Source: Paraglaciecola sp. L3A3 (GTDB taxonomy: Bacteria > Pseudomonadota > Gammaproteobacteria > Enterobacterales > Alteromonadaceae). From it: a stretch of DNA of 64,000 nt. The stretch spans positions 2,773,501-2,837,500 of the forward strand of contig NZ_CP047023.1 in NCBI RefSeq assembly GCF_009796765.1. Reading direction: 5' to 3'. The notes below the pieces were generated by a model. It searched no databases and was not told the DNA's origin. It was given only the letters and a program-made list of their open reading frames with translations. The stretch's first letter is position 1; each line of letters opens with the position of its first letter. Positions 36,005-45,076 of this stretch are shown here, in pieces. Both the position numbers and the translations under genes were made by a program.

Positions 36005-37513
36005 GTGATTGAACAGTTTTCTCAGTTTTTTAATATTTTACTGGATTTGGTTAGCACCCCTTCCAATCTAGTGGTGTTATTTGTCGCCAGTTTTTTAGGT
36101 ATCATTTTTGGTGCTATGCCTGGCTTAACCGCTACTTTAGGAGTCGCCCTGTTAACCGCTTTAACTTATGGCTTAGGTGCTGATACCGCTTTGCTGGCAT
36201 TGTTAGGTTTATATGTGGGAGCCATTTATGGAGGTTCATATCCAGCCATTTTGATTAATATCCCGGGTACTCCTGCTGCCGCAGCGACAGCAATGGATGG
36301 ATACCCATTAACCTTAAAAGGCCAAGCAGGTAAAGCCTTAGGGTTAACCACTACAGCTTCTTTCATTGGTACTATCATTGGTTTACTATTTTTAGTCACA
36401 CTGTCACCATTAATTGCCAGCTTAGCCTTACAATTTACTTCTTGGGAATTTTTCTTACTCGCCTTATTAGGCATAGTATTAAGTGGTAGTTTAACCTCCC
36501 CTGACTTAGTGATTAAAGGCTGGATTATGGGCTTACTTGGACTATTCTTAGCCACTGTTGGCCGTGACGCTTTACAGTTTTTCCCTCGTTATACTTTTGA
36601 CCAACCCCAATTAGACAGTGGCCTTGAAATTGTGCCGGTACTGATTGGCGCATTTGGTATTCCTCAAGTGATCAGAGCATTAACTACTAAATCAGTCAAA
36701 AAGCCACCTGCATTTGTCGGCAATATCATGCCTGAATTTAAAGCAATTAGGCGTAATCTGAAACACATTTTTCGTTCCGCCACTATTGGCGTGAGTGTAG
36801 GTGCTGTGCCAGGTGTGGGTGAAGATATTGCCGGTTGGGTGTCTTATTCTACTGCCAAAAAAACCAGTACCAAAGAACAACAAGCTGAGTTTGGTAAAGG
36901 CTCAGAAACAGGTATCGTCTCCTCAGAAACTGCCAATAATGCTTGTGTAGGCGGAGCCTTAATACCTCTTTTAACCTTAGGCATTCCTGGCAGTCCACCT
37001 GCCGCCATGTTACTGGGTGCATTGTTATTACACGGTATTACTCCAGGCCCCAGTATTGAAATTGATCATCCTAACTTTTTACTTGAAGTCACCGCAATTA
37101 TGGTGCTGGCTTCATTTGCAATGTGGGCCAATGGTTTATTAATGGCCAAACAAGTATTAAAAGTTCTGCAATTACCCACTGCCTTATTTATTCCTGTCGT
37201 TGCTGTGTTATGTATTTTGGGAGCTTATGCTCTTAACTTGAACATGTTCAGCCTCTATATCATGGTGCCCATTGGTATCATTGCCTTTATTTTGGGTGAG
37301 ATGAAATTCCCTATTTCACCATTAGTAATAGGTTTGGTATTAGGCGGTATGGCCGATGAAAGTTTACGTCGTGCGTTATTATTAAGTGAAGGCAGCTTTC
37401 TACCCATGTTTGAACGCCCTGTCGCTGTTGTACTGGTCATCGTTATGACCATATTTATCTTGGCTCAATTTACATGGTTTAAGCGTTTGCTACCTAGCAA
37501 GGACAAAAAATGA
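36005..37513 (+). CDS. TctA-like large permease of a TTT transporter
   Basis: This 502-residue permease has 10-12 membrane helices and both TctA hallmark regions (GAMPGLTATLGVALLTAL with INIPGTPAAAATAMDGYPL; GAVPGVGEDIAGWVSYSTAK with LGIPGSPPAAMLLGAL). It couples carboxylate uptake to an ion gradient. Translation starts at GTG 36005, 2 bp after tctB, and the stop overlaps the next ATG by 4 nt, so the operon is tightly coupled. Confidence 0.92.
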   Translation: MIEQFSQFFNILLDLVSTPSNLVVLFVASFLGIIFGAMPGLTATLGVALLTALTYGLGADTALLALLGLYVGAIYGGSYPAILINIPGTPAAAATAMDGYPLTLKGQAGKALGLTTTASFIGTIIGLLFLVTLSPLIASLALQFTSWEFFLLALLGIVLSGSLTSPDLVIKGWIMGLLGLFLATVGRDALQFFPRYTFDQPQLDSGLEIVPVLIGAFGIPQVIRALTTKSVKKPPAFVGNIMPEFKAIRRNLKHIFRSATIGVSVGAVPGVGEDIAGWVSYSTAKKTSTKEQQAEFGKGSETGIVSSETANNACVGGALIPLLTLGIPGSPPAAMLLGALLLHGITPGPSIEIDHPNFLLEVTAIMVLASFAMWANGLLMAKQVLKVLQLPTALFIPVVAVLCILGAYALNLNMFSLYIMVPIGIIAFILGEMKFPISPLVIGLVLGGMADESLRRALLLSEGSFLPMFERPVAVVLVIVMTIFILAQFTWFKRLLPSKDKK

Positions 37514-38541
37514 TTCAACAAAAGTTAAAGGTAGCCTGTTCTGGGACAGGATATTTTAGTCAATTTCATTACCAGGCTTGGTCTAGAATTGATCAGGTCG
37601 ACTTAGTGGGGGTATGCAACCGTACCCTACAATCAGCTGACGACTTTGCTAAAAAATACCAAATAGACCATAGTTTTGATGATCTAGAAAATATGCTAAA
37701 GAAAACTCAACCAGATCTATTAGATATTATTACGCCGCCAGCGACTCATTTAAACTCAGTCAAGATAGCGGCTAAATTAGGTATAGATGTAATTTGCCAA
37801 AAACCATTTGGAGAAACCTTAGAGGTGGCTAGACAAATGGTCGAGATAGCAGAGCAAGCTGGTATTAAACTTATAGTACATGAAAATTTTCGCTTCATGC
37901 CTTGGTATCGTAGCATCAAACAAACCTTGGATACTGGTGTTTTAGGTGAGGTTTTAAACGCTGAATTTCGCTTGCGTACTGGCGATGGTCAAGGGCCCGA
38001 GGCCTATTTATCTCGCCAGCCCTATTTTCAACAAATGCCTAAGTTTTTAGTGCACGAAACGGCTATCCACTTTATTGATACTTTTCGTTATTTATTTGGC
38101 GAACCTAAATCAGTTTATGCCGATTTACGCCGCTGTAATCCACACATTAAAGGTGAAGACTCAGGTATAATATTGTTCGGTTTCGATAATAATTTACGGG
38201 CCATCTTTGATGGCAACCGTTTATTAGATCACGCCACCACTAACCCTAGGCGCACTATGGGCGAGCTGAGTATTTGTGGAACCAAAGGAGAACTCACCCT
38301 AGATGGCGAAGCTCGAATTTGGTTACGTGCTTTTGCTGAAGATAAAAGTAAAGAATTGGTTTATTCATGGAATGACCAAAATTTTGGTGGCGATTGTGTA
38401 TTCAATACCATAGAGCACATAGTTGAACATTATTTAGCTGCGGGAAAATTAGAAAATACTGGTAAGCAGTATCTACAAAATATTCTGTTAGAAGAAGCCG
38501 TTTATCAATCTGCCGCAGAATCTCGCAAAATCAACCTATAA
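37510..38541 (+). CDS. Gfo/Idh/MocA family sugar dehydrogenase
   Basis: This 343-residue enzyme has an N-terminal Rossmann fold (KVACSGTGYFSQFHYQAWSR, VGVCNRTLQSADDFAKKYQ), the conserved catalytic EKP-type motif as CQKPFGETLEVARQMV, and the C-terminal alpha/beta domain with HETAIHFIDTFRYLFGEP. The nucleotide loop is GTGYFS rather than GxGxxG of most members. It would oxidise a sugar C1 to a lactone using NAD(P)+. With the lactonase directly downstream it forms an oxidation-delactonisation pair. Confidence 0.85.
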   Translation: MIQQKLKVACSGTGYFSQFHYQAWSRIDQVDLVGVCNRTLQSADDFAKKYQIDHSFDDLENMLKKTQPDLLDIITPPATHLNSVKIAAKLGIDVICQKPFGETLEVARQMVEIAEQAGIKLIVHENFRFMPWYRSIKQTLDTGVLGEVLNAEFRLRTGDGQGPEAYLSRQPYFQQMPKFLVHETAIHFIDTFRYLFGEPKSVYADLRRCNPHIKGEDSGIILFGFDNNLRAIFDGNRLLDHATTNPRRTMGELSICGTKGELTLDGEARIWLRAFAEDKSKELVYSWNDQNFGGDCVFNTIEHIVEHYLAAGKLENTGKQYLQNILLEEAVYQSAAESRKINL

Positions 38542-38584
38542 ATAACTTAATCAATCCTAGTTATTAATTACAAAGAAGCCCAAC

Positions 38585-39556
38585 ATGTTACCTCTATCTG
38601 ACATAAAGTTTTTTGCACAAGGTTTAGTGCGTCCCGAATGTGTTTTGGCCACGGCTGATGGTTATTTTTATACTGCTGATTTTCGAGGTGGTGTATGTAA
38701 AATCGGTCCTGATGGTAATCACCAACTCATATTACCTAAGGAAAGTAACGGCTGCCCAGAATTAAAACCAAACGGTATCTGTTTGTTAGAAAATGGTGAC
38801 TTTCTTATTGCTCATTTGGGCGATGAAATTGGTGGCATATATAGACTAACGCAAGATGGCGTAGTTTCGCCATTTATTACACATACTGATGGAAAACCTT
38901 TACCCCCTTCTAATTTCATTTATTTAGATCACCAAGGTAGGTTGTGGCTTACAGTCAGTACCCGAAAAATACCTAGAGCTGACGCTTATCGTTCTGACGT
39001 GAGTGATGGTTATATTGCATTAATTGAAAATGGCCAAGCCACAATTGTCGCCGATAACATAGGTTATACAAATGAAGTGTATGTGACTGAAGATGGAGCA
39101 AAACTTTTTGTTAACGCGACCTTTACTAGAGAAACACTTAGCTTTGATATCACAGCAGATAATCAACTGATTAATAGAAAAGTCGTTGCCTCTTACGATA
39201 AAGGTATTTTTCCTGATGGATTAACTATGGATACTGAAGGTTATTTGTGGGTAACCAGTATAGTTAGTAATACAGTGCTGCGGGTCGATCCAAAAACTGG
39301 GCTCAGCCAAGTCATATTAGAAGACAATGATGCAGCCCATTTAACTTGGGTAGAAGAAGCTTACAAAGCCCATACAATGGGCCGCCCTCACCTAGATAAT
39401 GTCAAAAGCCAAGTGCTGCAAAATATTAGTTCATTAGCCTTTTGTGGAAATAATTTATCGACTTTGGCCTTAGGGTGTTTACTTGGTAATTCCATTGGTA
39501 AAATTGAATCTAACTTTTCAGGTGTAAAACCAGCTCATTGGAATTTTGATGGTTAA
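38585..39556 (+). CDS. SMP-30/gluconolactonase family lactonase
   Basis: This 323-residue six-bladed beta-propeller has SMP-30 blocks: GLVRPECVLATADGYFYTADFRGG, NGICLLENGDFLIAH, FIYLDHQGRLWLTVSTR, IGYTNEVYVTEDGAKLFVNATF, and FPDGLTMDTEGYLWVTSI. The divalent-metal ligands expected at Glu (RPE), Asn (YTNE) and Asp (FPDGL) are all visible. No signal peptide, so cytoplasmic. It hydrolyses a sugar lactone, presumably the product of the upstream dehydrogenase. It is the last gene of the operon. Confidence 0.87.
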   Translation: MLPLSDIKFFAQGLVRPECVLATADGYFYTADFRGGVCKIGPDGNHQLILPKESNGCPELKPNGICLLENGDFLIAHLGDEIGGIYRLTQDGVVSPFITHTDGKPLPPSNFIYLDHQGRLWLTVSTRKIPRADAYRSDVSDGYIALIENGQATIVADNIGYTNEVYVTEDGAKLFVNATFTRETLSFDITADNQLINRKVVASYDKGIFPDGLTMDTEGYLWVTSIVSNTVLRVDPKTGLSQVILEDNDAAHLTWVEEAYKAHTMGRPHLDNVKSQVLQNISSLAFCGNNLSTLALGCLLGNSIGKIESNFSGVKPAHWNFDG

Positions 39557-40054
39557 TTAAAGCTAAAATGTGAAACAGTTAGATAGAAAAATTTTATTTT
39601 TGTAATATTTCAACTTATTTTACATCTATAAAAGCAACATTAACATTGTTATCAACATTAAGACAAACACTGAACATTAAGACAAACAATGTGAACAACA
39701 TGCTAACCATTTGCGCATATATTTATGCCACAGTTAGCAATCCCCAAATGAGTATTAAAACCACTATTTCTCTACTCAACCAAGCTCTTATATTTGATAA
39801 ATTTTAGTTTGATTATTCATAATAATTAACTATGTAAACTAAATGTTAAAGACATTAGCTTAATCTAAAAGCCAACCAACCAAGAAAATTACACATAATT
39901 TAACACAGTTTACGTGTGTCTTTATTAGATTCATTTTAAAAAACATCCTTGTTTACCAAAATACCACATGCTTTACATAATATTTACATGAGCCTAGTAT
40001 AGAGAATGCACATACAAAATATTGATTTTATCCACAAACACACGGGCAACTAAA
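39557..40054. other. leader region of the TonB-dependent receptor gene
   Basis: Nearly 500 bp, A+T-rich. A unit acattaagacaaaca is repeated at about 39654 and 39675. No gene, no clear operator of the type seen at 49962, and no convincing terminator after the lactonase gene. It should contain the receptor promoter. Confidence 0.4.
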
Positions 40055-43000
40055 ATGAATAATAAATTTAAACTCAAGCCGTTAGCAATCGCAATGTTAC
40101 CTATTCTAATAGGCAGTAGTACAAGCCTTGTACAAGCTCAAGAAACCCAAAAAGACCAAGTAGAAGTTATAGAAGTAACTGGTTTTAAGGGGAGTCTACT
40201 TCGTTCATTAAATAACAAGCGATCTAGTGACGCCATAAGCGACTCTGTTTTTTCTGAAGATATAGGTAAATCTGCAGACCAAGATATAGGTGAAGCTCTT
40301 CAGCGTATAACTGGTGTATCTATTCAGCGTGGTGGGGGTGTTGGCGATGGCGGTGACTCTACAACCGTTAGTGTGCGTGGCGCGAGCCCTGACTTAAACG
40401 TCATCAGTTTAAACGGGGTAACATTAACTAGTAGCTCCGAAAACCAAACAGTAGATTTAAGTGCTTTTTCTTCCGATATATTGAATTCTATTGAAGTTTT
40501 AAAAACTGCCACGGCTGACCAAAATGAGGGAAGTTTAGGTGCAAGTGTTATATTAAAAACTTTCCGCCCTTTAGATGCTAGCGAAAACAAACGAGTGGTT
40601 GAATTTCAAGGACGCCATAGTGATTTTGCTGACGAGCAAGATTATAAACTTTCTGGCTCATTTTCTGAAAAATTCTTAGATGATACCTTAGGTTTTTATG
40701 TAACAGCATTTAAAGAAACACAGGCATATCGTCAAGACCGCTTTTTCGCTAATGGATATAAAACGCAAACTTTTGACGACGCTTTAAATAAAAACACAGG
40801 TCAACCCATGGGCGGCCCAACTACAGGTCTTATAAATGACCAAAATGGTTATTCATTATCTACTAACCAATTAGAGCGCGAAGGGTTTACCACAGCAATA
40901 CAATGGCTACCAACTGAAGAAACAGAAGTACTACTAGATATCACCATGTCAGACCAATATGTTGCTTATGATGAAGCAACATTTACAATTATTGGCCCTA
41001 ACGATAAATATTTACCAGAGGATCCGATAGCAACTGGCGATGATCCTTGGGTAGTATATAATCCCGACAATCAATTGTTTGAGAAAGTACTTAATCGATA
41101 TTCCCGTGGTCGTATTGCCCAACTAGAAAACGGAATTGAAACCACTAACCGGGTTTATAGCATTGATGTTAATCATTATTTTACAGATAATTTTAGTATG
41201 AAGTTCCGCGCAGGTTATTCAAAAACCGTTGCAGATGATGACTATTACACCTACATCAATACCAATAACTTTGCGCACGTTAGCGATGCTCAAACCGAAG
41301 GGTTAGCGGTTGGTGTGGTTGAACCAGTAGGTTACGACTGTACATCAGGCATATGTTTGGCCCGCTTTGGCTCAGGTATAGTTGGCTACGGCCCTGATAT
41401 TGATGGCGTTCCTCAAACGGGTGCACCAGATGAAGATCCTTTAGATAATACGTCTACAACCATGTTCAACCCTGATGACTTAAATGCCCTTCACCTGCAA
41501 CAAGTGAACACTCGTGATCGTGATTTGAGCGATAAACAAAAACAGGTATTCTTAGATTTTGATTATGAAACAAATTGGGGCCCAGTCACTAAAATTGAAT
41601 TTGGGGCTAAATATCAAAAACGTAATAAAGATGTGTTTAACCAAAATAACTTCTTTGAAAATGCTGATGATGCTTGGGTACCTGACGGACAAAGTAGTCC
41701 TAGTTTAGGCGCAGGTGTTGCCTCTATACGTTTAGATCAAGTAACTAAAGGGCAAACTAAACACGGTGATGACTTCTTAGATATTTTAGGTTACCCAAGA
41801 GATAACGCTACTGATGGTTGGTATACTATTGACGGTCAAAAAGCGTTAGACTTACTATTTACTACGCCTGATGTACGCAGAAGACCTGATTTATCTAATG
41901 ACAGACAAGTTGAATTAGAGAACAAAGCACTCTATTTCAAAATGAACTTCTCATTATTAGATGACGACTTAACCGGTAACTTTGGTATTCGTTATGTTGA
42001 AAGCTCAGTAGACAGCATTGGTTATTCAGGTGTTAAACACAAAACAGGACCATTTGCTTCTGATTACAAATTATTACAAATAGCTGCTGATTCATCCTTA
42101 GCCCCTTGTACAGCTGCGCAACTATATAATAATGGCGTTGACTATAACCCTGATGCTAATGATATTGAGGGTGCCAACCTTGCTGGTGCCTTAGATGAAA
42201 ATGGTAATTGGGGTCCCGCTCCAGGACAAAGTTGTTATGATGCAGATTGGAACTCGACTCCTCTAGCTCGTTCGCGTTACTGGTACGCCCCTGGCTTAGG
42301 AGAGAATCCTGCCCAGTATCAAGCAACAGGCTCAAATACTTACGATAACTGGTTACCTAGTTTATCCTTAAATTACCAGTTAAATGACGAAACGGTATTA
42401 CGTGCCGCAGCATCTACAACAATGGCCCGTCCTAGAATTGACAGTTTAAAACCAAGTTATACATTGAATCAAAACCTATGGGGTGGAGGAGATTCAAACG
42501 GTACCATTAACAACCCGAATTTGATTGCTTTAGAATCAAATAATTTTGATTTATCTTATGAGTGGTACTTTAACGATGGTGGCGCATTAAGTGCAGCTAT
42601 TTTCTATAAAGATATGACCAACTTTGAAGAAATAGCCACACGTAGTGAACACTGGATTGATTTACGTGGTTATACTACTGAGCAATTAGAAGCGCTTGAC
42701 CCGCTTGGTGAAGCCTTAATTCAACCAAAGGACGATGGTTCACCAAAAACAGTGTTTGAAGAGCCAAACTGTATGCCTAACTTCCGCCATAGATGGGAAA
42801 GTAACGCTATCGATTTGGTTACTCAATGTGACATTATTAACGTAAACGTAATACGAAATGGTAAAGGTGCCTCAATTCAAGGCTTAGAATTAGGCTATAA
42901 CCAAAACTATGACTTTTTACCCGGCATATTGAGTGGATTAGGTGTTTCCGCTAACTACACTTACTCAGACTCAAAAACCGAAGCAGAAATCATTGGTTTT

Positions 43001-43396
43001 GACACCCAACTTTCATCATTACCGTTAGAAAACGTGTCTAAGCACCAGTACAACCTTTCTACTTTTTGGGAAAAAGACGGTAATTTAATCCGTTTAGCTT
43101 ATAATCACAGAAGTGATTCGTTATCACGCCGGTCTTACCGCAATGGGGCTATTTGGAATGATGGAGGTGGGTCTCTAGACTTGTCTGCAACATATAAGAT
43201 AAATGAAACATTCACGTTAACATTTAATGCAGTTAACCTAAACGAACGTATATATAGACAATATTATACAAACTTAGTTGATGCGACGTTTGAGCTTGAA
43301 GGTAATGCCTTAGAAGGTGAAGCTAACAAGTCGAGAACAGTTCGAGAATGGGCTAGCGGTGCTACATATCGTTTAGCCATTCGTGCAACATTCTAG
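40055..43396 (+). CDS. large TonB-dependent outer-membrane receptor
   Basis: This receptor of about 1113 residues has a signal peptide (KLKPLAIAMLPILIGSSTSLVQA), a TonB-box-like region (QVEVIEVTGF), a plug with GSLLRSLNNKRSSDAISDS and DIGEALQRITGVSIQRG, and a 22-strand barrel ending in aromatic Phe (YRLAIRATF). The size and N-terminal style are those of the Alteromonadales receptors that import oligosaccharides. ATG 40055 is chosen because it gives a normal signal peptide; the frame is open to TTG 40022. The context suggests uptake of the glycan processed by nearby enzymes. A strong terminator follows. Confidence 0.93.
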   Translation: MNNKFKLKPLAIAMLPILIGSSTSLVQAQETQKDQVEVIEVTGFKGSLLRSLNNKRSSDAISDSVFSEDIGKSADQDIGEALQRITGVSIQRGGGVGDGGDSTTVSVRGASPDLNVISLNGVTLTSSSENQTVDLSAFSSDILNSIEVLKTATADQNEGSLGASVILKTFRPLDASENKRVVEFQGRHSDFADEQDYKLSGSFSEKFLDDTLGFYVTAFKETQAYRQDRFFANGYKTQTFDDALNKNTGQPMGGPTTGLINDQNGYSLSTNQLEREGFTTAIQWLPTEETEVLLDITMSDQYVAYDEATFTIIGPNDKYLPEDPIATGDDPWVVYNPDNQLFEKVLNRYSRGRIAQLENGIETTNRVYSIDVNHYFTDNFSMKFRAGYSKTVADDDYYTYINTNNFAHVSDAQTEGLAVGVVEPVGYDCTSGICLARFGSGIVGYGPDIDGVPQTGAPDEDPLDNTSTTMFNPDDLNALHLQQVNTRDRDLSDKQKQVFLDFDYETNWGPVTKIEFGAKYQKRNKDVFNQNNFFENADDAWVPDGQSSPSLGAGVASIRLDQVTKGQTKHGDDFLDILGYPRDNATDGWYTIDGQKALDLLFTTPDVRRRPDLSNDRQVELENKALYFKMNFSLLDDDLTGNFGIRYVESSVDSIGYSGVKHKTGPFASDYKLLQIAADSSLAPCTAAQLYNNGVDYNPDANDIEGANLAGALDENGNWGPAPGQSCYDADWNSTPLARSRYWYAPGLGENPAQYQATGSNTYDNWLPSLSLNYQLNDETVLRAAASTTMARPRIDSLKPSYTLNQNLWGGGDSNGTINNPNLIALESNNFDLSYEWYFNDGGALSAAIFYKDMTNFEEIATRSEHWIDLRGYTTEQLEALDPLGEALIQPKDDGSPKTVFEEPNCMPNFRHRWESNAIDLVTQCDIINVNVIRNGKGASIQGLELGYNQNYDFLPGILSGLGVSANYTYSDSKTEAEIIGFDTQLSSLPLENVSKHQYNLSTFWEKDGNLIRLAYNHRSDSLSRRSYRNGAIWNDGGGSLDLSATYKINETFTLTFNAVNLNERIYRQYYTNLVDATFELEGNALEGEANKSRTVREWASGATYRLAIRATF

Positions 43397-43416
43397 TCAG
43401 TTAATTTAGTACTTTT

Positions 43417-43451
43417 AAGCCAATCTATTTTATTATAGATTGGCTTTTTTG
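43417..43451 (+). terminator. rho-independent terminator after the TonB receptor
   Basis: An 11-bp perfect stem (aagccaatcta / tagattggctt) with an 8-nt loop and six T directly after. Confidence 0.92.
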
Positions 43452-43599
43452 TTGCTATTTTTTAGTATGGTTAAACCATGGAGTTAAAAAAACCTAACTT
43501 ATAAGTTTCTAGAACTGGGAATAAAAAAAAACACAAGTCATTGTAATTGATAAGTTTCTGTCTTCAGCTCAAGCAATGATTTAACAGGTCACTACAAAC

Positions 43600-44109
43600 A
43601 TGTGTGATCTACCACCAGAACAATGTAGCTACTCCGGAATTCGTTGCCCAATACAAAATCCGCATATTTAGTATTAATCCAAAACACCATAACTGCCATC
43701 ATCAAAAACATAATTTTACAGTTCACAAAATGAACAAGATTTCGTCCCCAATTATTAGATACCTCATTTTTAACCCAAGACATTATACCTTAGCGGTTTT
43801 ACACTATTTAAACACTGGCGACTTTGGCGGTACTGCATTTTATAAACATACGTCTACACAATTTAAAACAATACAGCAAATAGAGTGTGAAAATAGGTTG
43901 AGACAGCAGAACAATTTTATATTAAGAACTCTAGTTATTTGAAAAGATATTTTACAAAATCTACCAATCACTTTGAGTTAATTCAAGTTATTAACTATAT
44001 GCCAAATAGACTGGCTGCGTACCCTACTTCGATATTACATATTGCATTTATAGAAAACCAACAAAAGGAACGTTTAACCACGAATATACTTTTTATTAGC
44101 CTTCTGTGA
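43600..44109 (+). pseudogene. degraded DUF6445-family gene
   Basis: Pieces of one protein lie in different frames. MCDLPPEQCSYSGIRCPI begins at ATG 43600. After a gap, FNPRHYTLAVLHYLNTGDFGGTAFYKH appears at about 43770-43850. Then NHFELIQVINYMPNRLAAYP and ERLTTNILFI appear in another frame up to 44109. The order and blocks (LHYL..GGT.FY.H, FE.I, NRL..YP, RLT.N) are those of DUF6445 proteins, which often accompany TonB receptors in Alteromonadales. At least two frameshifts and an internal loss show it is dead. Confidence 0.65.
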
Positions 44110-44204
44110 TCATAATTTATCAAGGATTGTATTAGGCAAATAATTTAGAAAAAACGCAAGGGTTATCAGGTAACAGCCCTATTCATGCTTATTTTAGTAT
44201 CAAG

Positions 44205-44240
44205 AATGCCACTTACCTAAGGTAAGCGGCATTTTAATTT
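44205..44240 (+). terminator. rho-independent terminator
   Basis: A 13-bp stem with one mismatch (aatgccacttacc / ggtaagcggcatt), a 3-nt loop and a T-rich tail in the + direction. It fits the end of the degraded DUF6445 gene. Confidence 0.7.
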
Positions 44241-44262
44241 TAGTTAAGTAAAACTATCAGGG

Positions 44263-44853
44263 CTAATGAGTTCTACCAGGACTTGCCGACATATTAAAGA
44301 CTTGCATAGTCACACTGCTAACCACACCGCCTGTATCAGAAAATGATAGGTCGACTTTATTATTAACTTCTAACAAAGCATAAGGTATGGCCACTTCTAC
44401 TACACCAAAAAATTCAGGGCGAGTATTTTGATCGTATCCACGAATGTCTTCAATCACTGTCACATCATGACCGTTAATTTTAACAGTTGGTGTAATCGAC
44501 TTACCATGTGCACGACCAAGACCTATTCTTAATACGGCTTCACCAAAATCAGCAGAGTTATCCACGCCATTCACATTAAAGGTAATGTCGTTATTAGCTG
44601 TGATGGTTTGACGATAAGTATCTGAATAGTATTTGGTTTCTTGTGATGTTTGATCCACAACCACATCATTAGCATATGTAATTTTAAGAATGGCTGTTGA
44701 CTCAGTGTCTACAGTATATTCAGTAATGCTCTTATCTAATTCTAACTTTTCTAATACTGGGGCTTTTGTGGCTTCATCAAAATACAGATGTTTAACTTCT
44801 ATCTTTTCTATTTCGTTGCCGTTGGCACCTGCAATATTTAGAGCGGCAATCAT
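44263..44853 (-). CDS. beta-rich protein, probably a truncated C-terminal fragment
   Basis: This 196-residue frame starts MIAALNIAGANGNEIEKIEVKH and is rich in beta strands (DSTAILKITYANDVVVDQ-like pattern, ITFNVNGVDNSADFGEAVLRIGLG, VDLSFSDTGGVVSSVTMQVFNM). There is no signal peptide, no convincing ribosome site, and a terminator stands just upstream (44911-44945). It looks like the C-terminal carbohydrate-binding part of a secreted glycan-active protein whose front was lost. I do not recognise a precise family. Confidence 0.5.
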   Translation of the reverse strand: MIAALNIAGANGNEIEKIEVKHLYFDEATKAPVLEKLELDKSITEYTVDTESTAILKITYANDVVVDQTSQETKYYSDTYRQTITANNDITFNVNGVDNSADFGEAVLRIGLGRAHGKSITPTVKINGHDVTVIEDIRGYDQNTRPEFFGVVEVAIPYALLEVNNKVDLSFSDTGGVVSSVTMQVFNMSASPGRTH

Positions 44854-44910
44854 GGTTTGATGTTAAAGAATCACAAGGTGGGATGGCTTCGGTCAGAGAA
44901 AATTAAACAT

Positions 44911-44945
44911 AAAAAAAGGAGCAAAAAATATTTTTTTGCTCCTTT
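44911..44945 (-). terminator. rho-independent terminator after the CBM-like lipoprotein gene
   Basis: On the reverse strand a 14-bp stem (aaaggagcaaaaaa / ttttttgctccttt) is followed by a T run. It separates the lipoprotein gene at 45077 from the fragment at 44263. Confidence 0.9.
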
Positions 44946-45076
44946 AATGGTTTTACACTAAGAACGTGGAGTGATTTAACATAACAAAGCCAATATACGA
45001 CTCACTATTTTCCCACCAACTGATGATAAAAAGACTAAATCGTACTTAATGTATATTGACCAATATCAGATACAGT

